Positions 17,207 to 25,939 of a stretch of 64,000 nt of DNA are shown piece after piece (the first letter of the stretch is position 1; each line of letters opens with the position of its first letter). A program made the position numbers and the translations under genes. The notes beneath the pieces were generated by a model. The model searched no databases. It was not told the DNA's origin and worked only from the letters and a program-made list of their open reading frames with translations. The DNA is from Gemella cuniculi DSM 15828 (GTDB taxonomy: Bacteria; Bacillota; Bacilli; Staphylococcales; Gemellaceae), in contig NZ_AUDW01000008.1 in the NCBI RefSeq assembly GCF_000425665.1, positions 1 to 64,000 on the forward strand, read 5' to 3'.

Positions 17207-18910
17207 TTATAGTAAATTAAATCTATAATTTGTAACAATAGGTTCTCTTCCTGTTGTAATATCTGTAAAATATTCATAAAGTGAGATTGCTAAAAATGAA
17301 CCAGAAATATTGACTACATTTTTATATCCACGCATGTTTAATTCTCTAACCATATAATAACTACGTTGTGATGATAAACAATGTACATATACTGGACGAT
17401 CTGTTGGAATTTCATCTAGTCTGTCTCTAAATTCACTAAGTGGAATATTTACAGCACCTTTTATATGCCCTTCTTCATACTCAACTTTTTCTCTTGAGTC
17501 AATAATAAAAGCTCCATCTTCAACTAATTTTCTAACTTTACTAGTTCTTACTTGTTTATATTCTCCATTTAGTAAGTTACAAGCTACTAATGCAGCCATA
17601 TTTGTCGCATCTTTTGCAGTCGTAAAATACGGAGAATAACATAATTCTAGTTCTTTTAAATCTTCTATGTTAGCTCTATTCATTATCATAGCAGCAATAA
17701 TATCCACTCGTTTATCAACAGTACCTTTACCTACAGACTGAGCTCCAAGAATTTGACCAGTTGGTACTTGGAATATTAATTTAAAATGAATTGGATTTGC
17801 TTTCGGCATTAGACCAACTTTGTCTTTCGGAATAACATATGCAACCTCATAATCTATTCCTAGTTTCTTACAATCTTTTTCATTTAATCCTGTACTTGCT
17901 GCATTATAATCAAAAATTTTCACTACTGAAGATCCTATAACTCCTGTGTTTCTATAAGTTCTTCCATAAATATGGTCTGCAGCTGCACGTGCTTGTCTTT
18001 GTGCTGGACCTGCTAAAGTCAAACGAACTTTTTTATTTGTAATAAAATGGGTTACTTCTATAGCATCACCTACTGCATAAATATCTGGATTTGAAGTTTG
18101 ATAATGATGATTTACTAAAATACCTCCAGTTTCTCCAAACTCTAAGCCAGCGTCTTTTGCCAATTTGGCATCTGGAACTACACCAATCGCAAGTACAACT
18201 GCTCCTGCTTTAATTTCTTTTCCAGATTCTAAAACTATTTTACCATCCACTACTTCTGCTAATTTTTCATTATATAAAAGATTAACACCTTTATCATAAA
18301 TTTCTTTATTTAACACTTGTACCAAATCATAATCCATCGGAGCAAGTATTTGATTCGTCCCTTCTACTAAAGTTACATTTTTTCCAACTTCTCTCAAGCT
18401 TTCCATAACTTCTAAACCAATAAAACCACCACCTATTACGGCAACATCTTCTATTTTGTTCGAATCAATGTATTTTTTTAATCTATCAATATCCACAACA
18501 TTTTTTACTGTGAAGACATTCTCTCTGTCAACTCCCTTAATGGAGGAAGGTCGTATTGCTTTTGCCCCTGGTGATAAAATCAATTTATCATAACTTTCTT
18601 CATACTCTTCACCAGTATCTACTTTTTTTATAGTAATAATTTTTCTTTCTTTATCAATGCTAAGTACTTCATGCTGAACTTTCACGTTTAAATTATATTG
18701 ATTTTTTAAAAGTTCTGGTGTCATTAAAATTAAATCATCTGCTTCCTCTATTATTCCAGATAAGTGAAATGGCAAACAACAATTTGAAAAACTTACATGC
18801 GGTCCTTTTTCAAATACTTGAATATCTGCATATGGATCTAATCTTCTTAAACGAGCTGCTGTAGACATTCCTCCAGCTACTCCTCCTACTACTAAATATT
18901 TTTTGCTCAT
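17207..18910 (-). CDS. CoA-disulfide reductase fused to rhodanese
   Basis: The 567-residue protein is an FAD/NAD(P)H-dependent disulfide oxidoreductase (about residues 1-450) with a C-terminal rhodanese domain (about 465-560). The single redox Cys44 of the CoADR class sits in SFSNC, next to Cys45. A second nucleotide-binding motif VIGGGFIGLEVMESL lies in the middle. The rhodanese active Cys511 is in VHCLSSQRS. Such fusions reduce CoA disulfide or CoA/glutathione persulfide and move sulfane sulfur. It is the last gene of a three-gene unit behind two YeeE/YedE transporters (27-base gap), so it likely processes the imported sulfur. Which acceptor receives the sulfur cannot be seen. Confidence 0.9.
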   Translation of the reverse strand: MSKKYLVVGGVAGGMSTAARLRRLDPYADIQVFEKGPHVSFSNCCLPFHLSGIIEEADDLILMTPELLKNQYNLNVKVQHEVLSIDKERKIITIKKVDTGEEYEESYDKLILSPGAKAIRPSSIKGVDRENVFTVKNVVDIDRLKKYIDSNKIEDVAVIGGGFIGLEVMESLREVGKNVTLVEGTNQILAPMDYDLVQVLNKEIYDKGVNLLYNEKLAEVVDGKIVLESGKEIKAGAVVLAIGVVPDAKLAKDAGLEFGETGGILVNHHYQTSNPDIYAVGDAIEVTHFITNKKVRLTLAGPAQRQARAAADHIYGRTYRNTGVIGSSVVKIFDYNAASTGLNEKDCKKLGIDYEVAYVIPKDKVGLMPKANPIHFKLIFQVPTGQILGAQSVGKGTVDKRVDIIAAMIMNRANIEDLKELELCYSPYFTTAKDATNMAALVACNLLNGEYKQVRTSKVRKLVEDGAFIIDSREKVEYEEGHIKGAVNIPLSEFRDRLDEIPTDRPVYVHCLSSQRSYYMVRELNMRGYKNVVNISGSFLAISLYEYFTDITTGREPIVTNYRFNLL

Positions 18911-18937
18911 ATTTTGAGACCTCCTCTTATATATTTT

Positions 18938-20248
18938 TTATTTAAAATCATTAATATCTCTATGTCTTGGCGGAATTAGACATGAACTTCCTTTAAACAG
19001 TTTTAATCCAGCTACTGCTCCAAGCGAAATTGCTACTAAGAACACCCATCCTGAAATAGAAAAATTAGGTAATGAAGAATATAATGCTCCTATGTTACAG
19101 CCTTTTGCTAAACGAGAACCAAATCCCATAAGCAATCCACCAAGTCCAAATAAAAATGCATTGGTTGAGTTAAATTTTAAACTAAGTTTAAATCTTCCTG
19201 CCATAAGAAATGCTAAAAATGATCCTACAACAATTCCGATATCTAAAATTACTCCTGCATCTGCCAAAATTCCGTTTGAAATAGCTTTATAAACAGAATC
19301 AAAAGCTTTATCATCAAAGTGAATTCCAAATAATCCTAAAAACCATACTGCAATATGCGTAAACGCTGAAGTTACACCCCATGCTTTATTTGTAAAAATT
19401 ATATAGCATCCTGAAATGACTGCAAGAATAAATGCACCAGTTTTAAAGCTCCATCTTTCCACAAAAACTTTATGATACAGTGCAGCTCCCCATGGACTAA
19501 CATCTAAATTATCTTTTAATTCTTTTTCAAAATCTTCATAATCTGATTTAGGATCTAAATATGTTCCTTCTTTCTTTCTTCTATTTTCATATTTTTTAGT
19601 TATAATGTATAGAACTAATAACCCTATAAGTGTTAAAATAATTGCTCCTAAGTATCCTACATATTGAGGAAAATGCATCCTTACTCCAACTTTCCCTATA
19701 GGATTTCTATCAATTACTTCTCTTAAATAATGACCAGGAATAGTACCTAAAATAAATAATGGGAAAGCAATCATAGCATGACCTTCACCTTCACCAAAAT
19801 CGGCAAGAGTTCCTGATGCACACCCCCCTGCAATTATCATTCCTATACCAAATAAAAATCCTCCTAAAACTGTCCCTATGTTAGTCATAAAAACATTTTG
19901 GGTTCCTGGAATTATAGCTTCACCATGCTTGGCCATGAAGGCTGGAATTGCCCCCTTAGTGCTTGCTGTCCATTGGATCGCACCATAAATTAATGTTACT
20001 ACTGCAAAAGTAATTAATAGTGCTTTTGTTAAACTACCTTCACCTCTGACATAAATTCTCTTTATACCACCCGCAAATCCAAATCTTGATCTAGTTAACG
20101 TATATCCGAATCCTAACCCTATTAATAATCCAAATATTAATTTCGGTGTATGCAATTTAAATGAAAACCAAATCAAAAACAATACTATTACACATCCTAT
20201 CATAGGTTGTACTTTATTAAATTTTTTTGAAAATTCTTCTGTATTCAT
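18938..20248 (-). CDS. YeeE/YedE family (TsuA-like) sulfur transporter, copy 2
   Basis: This 436-residue membrane protein has two YeeE/YedE (sulf_transp) repeats. Conserved Cys residues lie in AGGCASGTLAD (Cys143) and AKGCNIGALY (Cys384), each in a membrane segment. In TsuA such Cys residues pass thiosulfate through the membrane by transient S-S-H contacts. It lies 34 bases after the stop of its paralog and just before the CoA-disulfide reductase/rhodanese gene. The C-terminus adds a short SSCLIPPRHRD tail with one more Cys. Thiosulfate is the likely substrate by family; selenium compounds are an alternative. Confidence 0.85.
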   Translation of the reverse strand: MNTEEFSKKFNKVQPMIGCVIVLFLIWFSFKLHTPKLIFGLLIGLGFGYTLTRSRFGFAGGIKRIYVRGEGSLTKALLITFAVVTLIYGAIQWTASTKGAIPAFMAKHGEAIIPGTQNVFMTNIGTVLGGFLFGIGMIIAGGCASGTLADFGEGEGHAMIAFPLFILGTIPGHYLREVIDRNPIGKVGVRMHFPQYVGYLGAIILTLIGLLVLYIITKKYENRRKKEGTYLDPKSDYEDFEKELKDNLDVSPWGAALYHKVFVERWSFKTGAFILAVISGCYIIFTNKAWGVTSAFTHIAVWFLGLFGIHFDDKAFDSVYKAISNGILADAGVILDIGIVVGSFLAFLMAGRFKLSLKFNSTNAFLFGLGGLLMGFGSRLAKGCNIGALYSSLPNFSISGWVFLVAISLGAVAGLKLFKGSSCLIPPRHRDINDFK

Positions 20249-20282
20249 ACTTTTTCTCCTTTAATTAATCTTATTTTATTTG

Positions 20283-21560
20283 TTAAATGCCCACTTTTTT
20301 TGATAATTTATTTCCTAAAACACCTCCTACAACCAAAAATACTAGAAATATCCATCCTGATAGTGAAAAATTAGCTATTGGTGTATATAATGCACCAACA
20401 TTACAACCATTTGCCAAACGTGTTCCAAATCCCATACACAACCCACCTATTGCATAAAAAATTCCAAGTTTAGGGCTTATTTTAAATTCTGCTGAAAAAG
20501 TTTTGACGAATAATTTAGCACTAAGTAAATATATCAAGGCACCTAAAAATATTCCTATATTTTGTACAGTTATCGGATGTTCAAAAAATGGCAAAACGAA
20601 TGGCTTAGATGACATTTTTGTAAAACTTTCAATACTATCTGGCGATACTCCAAAAAACATAAGTGCTTTACCAAACCAAAAACCATAAGGAGTACTTGCT
20701 CCCCAGCCAGCTCTAGTTATCCCCATTAGTAAAACAAAAATTCCTGATATAACAAATGCTCCAGTCTTCATACTCCAAGGTTTTACAAATAAATTATAGT
20801 AATATCCTTGATTTTTTTCTTTTTTCTCATTTTTTTCTATTACTTTTTTATTTTCTAAATCTTGAATCTTTTCACTAAAATACCCTACATAACTCCCTTC
20901 AGCTTTTCTTTTATTTTCATAATAATTTGATATCCAAACAACTATAAAACAAAAAATTCCTGTTACCAATATCGCTCCTAGATATCCTTGCATTCCGTCA
21001 AATTTAAATAAATCTGGAAAATAAACTCCTTTAGTTCCTATTTTTTCTCCCGTTTCTGTTGAAAACCAACTATTATTTATCCAATCTTGTGAATTTTGCA
21101 CAGGAAATCCGATAAATACCCCTAAACAAAAGAATACTAAAGTAATAAAAGCTCGTGGTAATGAACTTGCTAAATCTGTAAGAACTCCTGAAGCACAACA
21201 GCAAGAAAATGACATTCCAAAACCAAACAATATTCCCCCTAAAATTAAACCAGCATTTATTGGGTTTACCCATAAATCAAAGGTTGTAACATCCGCGTTA
21301 AATAAAACGGCTGTTGAGAACAATGCTGTTATAAAAAACATCAACATTAAAGTTTTCATAAGTCTTGTTGATCCTGTTATATAAGCTCTATTTACACTTC
21401 CTGCAAAACCCATATAAGCTCGTGTTAATACATAACCTAACCCTACTCCTACTAATAATCTAAAAAATAAAATATCTGTTTTTAAATAAAATCTACCAAA
21501 TAGTAAAATAAATAAGACGAGTATTCCAGACAGATATATTTCTAATTTCTTGGTCATCAA
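20283..21560 (-). CDS. YeeE/YedE family (TsuA-like) sulfur transporter, copy 1
   Basis: This 425-residue protein is a paralog of the next gene, with the same two-repeat layout. Its first Cys motif is expanded to CCCASG (Cys120-122) and the second reads NGCNVGALYTPIANFSLSGW (Cys386). A charged cytoplasmic loop near residues 225-250 separates the halves. It is the first gene of the operon, with an AAAGGAGGGG ribosome site. Transcription starts from two promoters described separately. Having two diverged copies suggests either different substrates (thiosulfate versus another sulfane sulfur) or a heteromeric channel. Confidence 0.85.
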   Translation of the reverse strand: MMTKKLEIYLSGILVLFILLFGRFYLKTDILFFRLLVGVGLGYVLTRAYMGFAGSVNRAYITGSTRLMKTLMLMFFITALFSTAVLFNADVTTFDLWVNPINAGLILGGILFGFGMSFSCCCASGVLTDLASSLPRAFITLVFFCLGVFIGFPVQNSQDWINNSWFSTETGEKIGTKGVYFPDLFKFDGMQGYLGAILVTGIFCFIVVWISNYYENKRKAEGSYVGYFSEKIQDLENKKVIEKNEKKEKNQGYYYNLFVKPWSMKTGAFVISGIFVLLMGITRAGWGASTPYGFWFGKALMFFGVSPDSIESFTKMSSKPFVLPFFEHPITVQNIGIFLGALIYLLSAKLFVKTFSAEFKISPKLGIFYAIGGLCMGFGTRLANGCNVGALYTPIANFSLSGWIFLVFLVVGGVLGNKLSKKVGI

Positions 21561-21578
21561 TTACCCCTCCTTTAAAAC

Positions 21579-21597
21579 TGTGATATAACAACTAATA
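21579..21597. promoter_or_regulatory. 19-bp repeated element, copy 1 (candidate operator)
   Basis: TGTGATATAACAACTAATA differs from copy 2 by one base. The core TGTGATATAACA is palindromic at 10 of 12 positions. It covers the expected transcription start of the proximal promoter, where a repressor would act. Confidence 0.55.
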
Positions 21598-21599
21598 AT

Positions 21600-21628
21600 A
21601 TTATATATACAGATTCCTATATTGTCAA
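21600..21628 (-). promoter_or_regulatory. Proximal consensus promoter of sulfur operon
   Basis: On the minus strand TTGACA (21623-21628) and TATAAT (21600-21605) are exactly 17 bases apart, a perfect consensus. The first gene starts about 40 bases downstream. Confidence 0.85.
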
Positions 21629-21724
21629 CCCTTTCTTTAGAAAATATTTTTTTATTTTTTTTAATTATATTATAGCAATGTTTTTACTGCAACAATCTGC
21701 TATTATATTTATTATTTGAAAAAA

Positions 21725-21743
21725 TGTGATATAACAATTAATA
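21725..21743. promoter_or_regulatory. 19-bp repeated element, copy 2 (candidate operator)
   Basis: TGTGATATAACAATTAATA is the second copy, 15 bases downstream of the -10 of the distal promoter. It is in the same orientation as copy 1. Confidence 0.55.
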
Positions 21744-21757
21744 CTACATTACATTAA

Positions 21758-21786
21758 GTATAAGTTACATTAGTAGACAATGTCAA
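21758..21786 (-). promoter_or_regulatory. Distal promoter of sulfur operon
   Basis: On the minus strand TTGACA (21781-21786) lies 17 bases from TTATAC (21758-21763). It is followed by the second 19-bp element. Confidence 0.7.
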
Positions 21787-22004
21787 GGAATCAGTTTCAC
21801 AAGTACATCAAATAAAGAATTCTATTATATAATAATTTTAATTTTTTAAAAATATATTTGTATCATTTTTTATTTAATAGCTAATTTCTAAAAAATAATT
21901 TCCATTTTTATTTCCCTTAATTTATGTTATAATTTCATTAAAGTATTTTTATATTAAACTACTACAGAAATATTTATACTAATTTATTTTATGAGGTGAT
22001 TTTT

Positions 22005-22559
22005 TTGAAATTAAAAAAAATAACTAAATCAAATTTAGTAGATCTTTACAATATTATATATAATTCCCAACATCCTGAGTGGGCAAAATACAATGCCCCT
22101 TATTTTAATGAATATAAATTTTTAAATCTTGATACTTTTCTTTTAAAAAATCATCATGAATTTTATTTAAGTGATAAAGTACGTGGAATATTCTTAGATG
22201 ATAAAATTATCGGTATAGTTACTTGTCATTGGGAAAACTTTGCAACACGTTGGCTAGAAGTTGGGATTATTATATATGATGATACCCACTGGTCAAAAGG
22301 ATTTGGAGAAGATGCACTAAGGCTTTGGATTGATAAATGTTTTTGTAATTATCCTGAAATAGCACGCCTTGGTCTTACTACTTGGAGCGGAAATATAGGA
22401 ATGATGAAGCTTTCTGAAAAATTAGGTCTAATTCTTGAGGGACGACTGCGAAAAGTTAGGTACTATAAGGGTATTTACTATGATTCATTAAAATATGGTA
22501 TTCTACGAGAAGAGTTCTATAATACCGAAAATAAAATTAACATCCAAAACCTTAACTAA
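22005..22559 (+). CDS. GNAT family N-acetyltransferase (RimJ/RimL-like)
   Basis: This protein of about 184 residues is a Gcn5-related acetyltransferase. The VGIIIYDDTHWSKGFGEDALRLWIDKCF segment holds the acetyl-CoA pyrophosphate-binding turn, and IARLGLTTWSGNIGMMKLSEKLGLILEGRLRK the conserved C-terminal half. RimJ/RimL-like proteins acetylate protein N-termini or small amines; the target is unknown. I chose the TTG at 22005 because GAGGTG lies 7 bases before it; a GTG three codons earlier falls inside that ribosome site. It is a single gene with a terminator downstream. Confidence 0.82.
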   Translation: MKLKKITKSNLVDLYNIIYNSQHPEWAKYNAPYFNEYKFLNLDTFLLKNHHEFYLSDKVRGIFLDDKIIGIVTCHWENFATRWLEVGIIIYDDTHWSKGFGEDALRLWIDKCFCNYPEIARLGLTTWSGNIGMMKLSEKLGLILEGRLRKVRYYKGIYYDSLKYGILREEFYNTENKINIQNLN

Positions 22560-22663
22560 ATATATAAAATTTTTAAAAAAAGAATTGCTATAATATGAAA
22601 CAATGTAAGAACTTATAAATGATAATGCTCTTAGCCGAAAAAATAATATTGTTTTTTTGTACA

Positions 22664-22699
22664 AAAAAAGATGATTGGCATTTACCAATCATCTTTTTT
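22664..22699. terminator. Bidirectional terminator
   Basis: A 15-bp stem (AAAAAAGATGATTGG / CCAATCATCTTTTTT) lies between the acetyltransferase gene and the end of the dehydrogenase operon. It is T-rich on both strands. Confidence 0.9.
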
Positions 22700-22711
22700 A
22701 TTTTATCTTAA

Positions 22712-24463
22712 TTATTTACTGCTTTTTTTCTTAGGTGCATGGATACACATATCTATACAATCAGCCATTGCTTCATACAATGCTTCTGAATACGTTGGAT
22801 GTCCATGAATTATATCCATAACATCATCAATAGTCATTTCTGTTTGAATAAGAGTTGAACCTTCATTAATAATTTCTGCTGCAACTGGTCCTACAATGTG
22901 CATACCTAAAATTTCTCTATACTTAGTATCCATAATTACTTTTACAAAACCTTCACCATGATTTGATGCCAATGAACGCCCATTAGCTGCAAAATTGAAT
23001 CTACCAATTTTAATATCATATTTCTCACGTGCTTGGTCCTCTGTTAATCCAACCATTGCAATTTCTGGATGGGTGTAGATTGCTGCTGGAGTAGATTTAA
23101 GATCAACTTTTTTACGATGTCCCATTGCATTTTCTGCTGCAACTTCTCCCATTTTAAATGCTGCATGTGCTAGCATCTTAGTTCCATTAATATCTCCAGG
23201 TGCATAAATTCCTGAAACTGATGTTTCCATATACTCATCAACTTTAACTCTTCCACGTTCCATCTCGAACTTGTCTGCTAATTCTCCAAGACATGTATTA
23301 TCTGGTACACGTCCGATAGATAATAATACTTTATCAGCAACGATATCTTCTTTTCCTTCAACTTTAACTACTACTTCATGACCTTTATCAACAATTTCTA
23401 ACAATTTAGTTGAAGTAAGTACATTAATACCTTGTTTTCTGAATTGTTTTTCTAATGCAACTGAAGCATCTTTATCCATATTTGCAATTAATCTATCTGC
23501 CATCTCTACAATAGTGACTTTAGAACCGAATGTAGCAAATGCTTGTCCTAATTCAGAACCGATTACTCCTCCACCAATTACTGCTAACCTTGATGGTACT
23601 TCTGTAATATCTAGGAATTCATCACTTGTAAGTACTTTATCACTATCCATTCCTGGAATATTAATTCTACTTACTTTAGATCCACCAGCTAAAATTACAT
23701 TATCTGCATCAATGGTTGTTTTATCATCAACTACTACTTTTTTGTCAGATGTTAGCTGTCCTACTCCGTTAAATACTTTAACTCCGTATGATTTTAGCAA
23801 CCCAGCTACACCACCTGATAAAGTTTTTGATACTTTATTTTTTACTGCTACTGTTTGTTCCATATCTACTGTAAATGCGTCATTTACAAGTTTGATTCCA
23901 CGATCTTTTGCTGAGCGTATATAGTTAATAATTTCTGCATTATGTAAGAAAGTTTTTGTTGGAATACATCCACGGTTTAAACATGTTCCACCTAATTCGC
24001 GATTTTCTACTAATGCTACTTTTCCACCTAGTTGAGCAGCTTTAATAGCTGCCACATATCCAGCTGGTCCTCCACCAATTACTGCTACATCATACTCACC
24101 ACGTCTTTCACGTTTTGGTAATACTTCTTCTTTTTTAGTTTCTGGTACTTTTACATCAGCTGCTACTTCTTTAACAACTTCTTGTGCCACTGCAGTTGCA
24201 CCGCTTCCATCTGGAATAGCTTCACCAGGTTGTCCAATCCATGCAATTGTTTGTACTACTGGTACTGTTGAACCAGCTGGATGAACAATTTTTAACAGTG
24301 TTCCACTTGCTTCAGCTTCTACTTCCATATTCACTTTATCAGTTACGATTTCAAGTAGGACTTCTCCTTCTTTTACTTCTTCGCCTTCTTGCTTAAACCA
24401 TTGTACGATTTCGCCTTCTTCCATTTCACTTCCGGCTTTAGGCATAATAACTTCTACTGCCAT
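22712..24463 (-). CDS. Dihydrolipoyl dehydrogenase (E3) with N-terminal lipoyl domain
   Basis: The 583-residue E3 reoxidises the dihydrolipoyl group of E2 and passes electrons through FAD to NAD+. Residues 1-80 form a lipoyl domain with the lipoylated Lys43 in TDKVNMEVE. A linker of about 40 residues leads to the E3 proper: VIGGGPAGYVAAIKAAQ, the redox disulfide Cys161/Cys166 in GGTCLNRGCIPTK, a second GGGVIGSELGQAF nucleotide site, and the catalytic HAHPT-like segment IIHGHPTYSEALYEAMAD. Streptococcal and some acetoin-complex E3s share the extra lipoyl domain. It is the last gene of the four-gene operon. Confidence 0.95.
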   Translation of the reverse strand: MAVEVIMPKAGSEMEEGEIVQWFKQEGEEVKEGEVLLEIVTDKVNMEVEAEASGTLLKIVHPAGSTVPVVQTIAWIGQPGEAIPDGSGATAVAQEVVKEVAADVKVPETKKEEVLPKRERRGEYDVAVIGGGPAGYVAAIKAAQLGGKVALVENRELGGTCLNRGCIPTKTFLHNAEIINYIRSAKDRGIKLVNDAFTVDMEQTVAVKNKVSKTLSGGVAGLLKSYGVKVFNGVGQLTSDKKVVVDDKTTIDADNVILAGGSKVSRINIPGMDSDKVLTSDEFLDITEVPSRLAVIGGGVIGSELGQAFATFGSKVTIVEMADRLIANMDKDASVALEKQFRKQGINVLTSTKLLEIVDKGHEVVVKVEGKEDIVADKVLLSIGRVPDNTCLGELADKFEMERGRVKVDEYMETSVSGIYAPGDINGTKMLAHAAFKMGEVAAENAMGHRKKVDLKSTPAAIYTHPEIAMVGLTEDQAREKYDIKIGRFNFAANGRSLASNHGEGFVKVIMDTKYREILGMHIVGPVAAEIINEGSTLIQTEMTIDDVMDIIHGHPTYSEALYEAMADCIDMCIHAPKKKSSK

Positions 24464-24520
24464 GTCTTAATCACTCCTTAATACACTTTTCTTTAGTTTT
24501 CTTTTATAATTATATCATTA

Positions 24521-25909
24521 TTAAATTAGTAATGATAGTGGATTTTCTATAGCTTCTTTCAATGTCTTCATGAATTTTGCTCCTTCTAATCCATCTACTA
24601 CACGGTGATCCGCTGTTAATGTCAATGTCATAATAGGTCTTACAACAATTTCTCCATTAAATACTACTGGTTTTGGTACAGTAGCACTCACGCCTAAAAT
24701 TGCTGTATTAGGTTGGTTAATGATTGGTACGAAACTTTTTACTCCGTACATACCTAAGTTACTAATAGTAAATGTTGAATCTGCCATTTCATCTGGTTTT
24801 AATTTACCAGCAAGAGCTTTTGTAGTGATTTCTTTAGAAGCAACTACTAGCTCTTTAAGACTCATCTTATCTGCACCTTTTATTACTGGTACTACTAATC
24901 CGCTATCCATACCAACAGCTATAGATAAGTTTACATAGTGGTGTAGATACATTTCTTTTTCATCATTTGATAATGAAGCATTAACATATGGGTGTTTCAT
25001 TAAGGATTTAATTACCGCTAATGAAATAAAGTCAGTAACTGTTGCTTTTTTACCCGTTTCTTCGATAATTGCATCAACAACTTTTTTACGTAATGCTAAT
25101 AATTCTGTCATATCAACTTCAACATTAACAACAAATGTTGGCGCACTAAAGTATGACTCACTCATACGTTTAGAAATAACTTTACGCATTGGTGACATTG
25201 GAATCGTCTCAACAACACCCCATTGATTTTCATTTGGTGCTTTAGGAGTTTTAGCTGCTTTAGGTGCAATCTCTTCTTTTTTGGCTGGTGCTTGTTTTGG
25301 AACATTGTTAAGAACTGCGAGCACGTCTGCTTTCATAATCTTACTATTCGGCCCTGTACCTATGATACTTTCAATGTTAATTCCTTCTAATTCAGCTATA
25401 CGAGCTGCAAGTGGAGAAATTTTCACTTTAGAGTTAAGTTTATATTCAAGAACATCATCTTTGTGAATACGACCTTTTGATCCACTTCCTTTAACTTTTG
25501 TCAAATCAATTCCTTTTTTTCGTGCATAAGCTCTAGCGGCTGGTGTAGCACGAAGTCCAGAATAATCTATTTTTTCAATTTCTTTTACTGGAGTGTGATC
25601 AACTTTTTTCTCAACTATAGTTTTTGCTGGAGCAACCTCTCCTGTTTCATTAGCACCTGGAATAGCTTCTCCCGCTTCTCCAATCCATGCGATTGTTTGC
25701 ACCACTGGTACAACATCTCCTGCTTGTGCTAAAATTTTTAAAAGTGTCCCGCTCGCTTCAACTTCAACTTCCATATTTACTTTATCTGTTACGATTTCTA
25801 ACAGGACTTCACCTTCTTCTACTTGGTCACCTTCATTTTTAAACCATTGTACGATTTCGCCCTCTTCCATTTCACTACCGGCTTTTGGCATTATAACCTC
25901 TACTGCCAT
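24521..25909 (-). CDS. Dihydrolipoamide acyltransferase (E2) with two subunit-binding domains
   Basis: The 462-residue E2 transfers the acyl group from lipoyl to CoA. Domains in order: lipoyl (1-80, Lys43 in TDKVNMEVE), a first peripheral subunit-binding domain (about 119-155, TPAARAYARKKGIDLTKVKG), a second one (about 163-199, SPLAARIAELEGINIESIIG), and the catalytic domain (about 230-462) with the active DHRVVDG motif. Most E2s of this size have a single binding domain, so the pair is notable. The lipoyl domain is nearly identical to that of the E3 gene downstream. The product is acetyl-CoA whether the donor is pyruvate or acetoin. Confidence 0.95.
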   Translation of the reverse strand: MAVEVIMPKAGSEMEEGEIVQWFKNEGDQVEEGEVLLEIVTDKVNMEVEVEASGTLLKILAQAGDVVPVVQTIAWIGEAGEAIPGANETGEVAPAKTIVEKKVDHTPVKEIEKIDYSGLRATPAARAYARKKGIDLTKVKGSGSKGRIHKDDVLEYKLNSKVKISPLAARIAELEGINIESIIGTGPNSKIMKADVLAVLNNVPKQAPAKKEEIAPKAAKTPKAPNENQWGVVETIPMSPMRKVISKRMSESYFSAPTFVVNVEVDMTELLALRKKVVDAIIEETGKKATVTDFISLAVIKSLMKHPYVNASLSNDEKEMYLHHYVNLSIAVGMDSGLVVPVIKGADKMSLKELVVASKEITTKALAGKLKPDEMADSTFTISNLGMYGVKSFVPIINQPNTAILGVSATVPKPVVFNGEIVVRPIMTLTLTADHRVVDGLEGAKFMKTLKEAIENPLSLLI

Positions 25910-25939
25910 CTTTTATTCACATCCTTCGCTAATCAAATT

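Larger units (their letters stand above)
21561..22004. other. Regulatory spacer upstream of the sulfur operon
   Basis: This 440-base spacer separates divergent genes. It contains two complete promoters reading toward the sulfur operon and two copies of a 19-bp element. The part from 21800 to 22004 presumably holds the promoter of the acetyltransferase gene, but I could not fix it. Confidence 0.6.

Noticed and set aside
15786-21560. APC permease as part of the sulfur operon (for example cystine uptake)
   Set aside because: A strong terminator-like hairpin separates them and the permease has its own ribosome site; nothing ties its substrate to sulfur.
21561-22004. Riboswitch (SAM or sulfur-related) before the sulfur operon
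   Set aside because: The leader from the proximal promoter is only about 30 bases, and no conserved multi-stem core was found in the longer leader.
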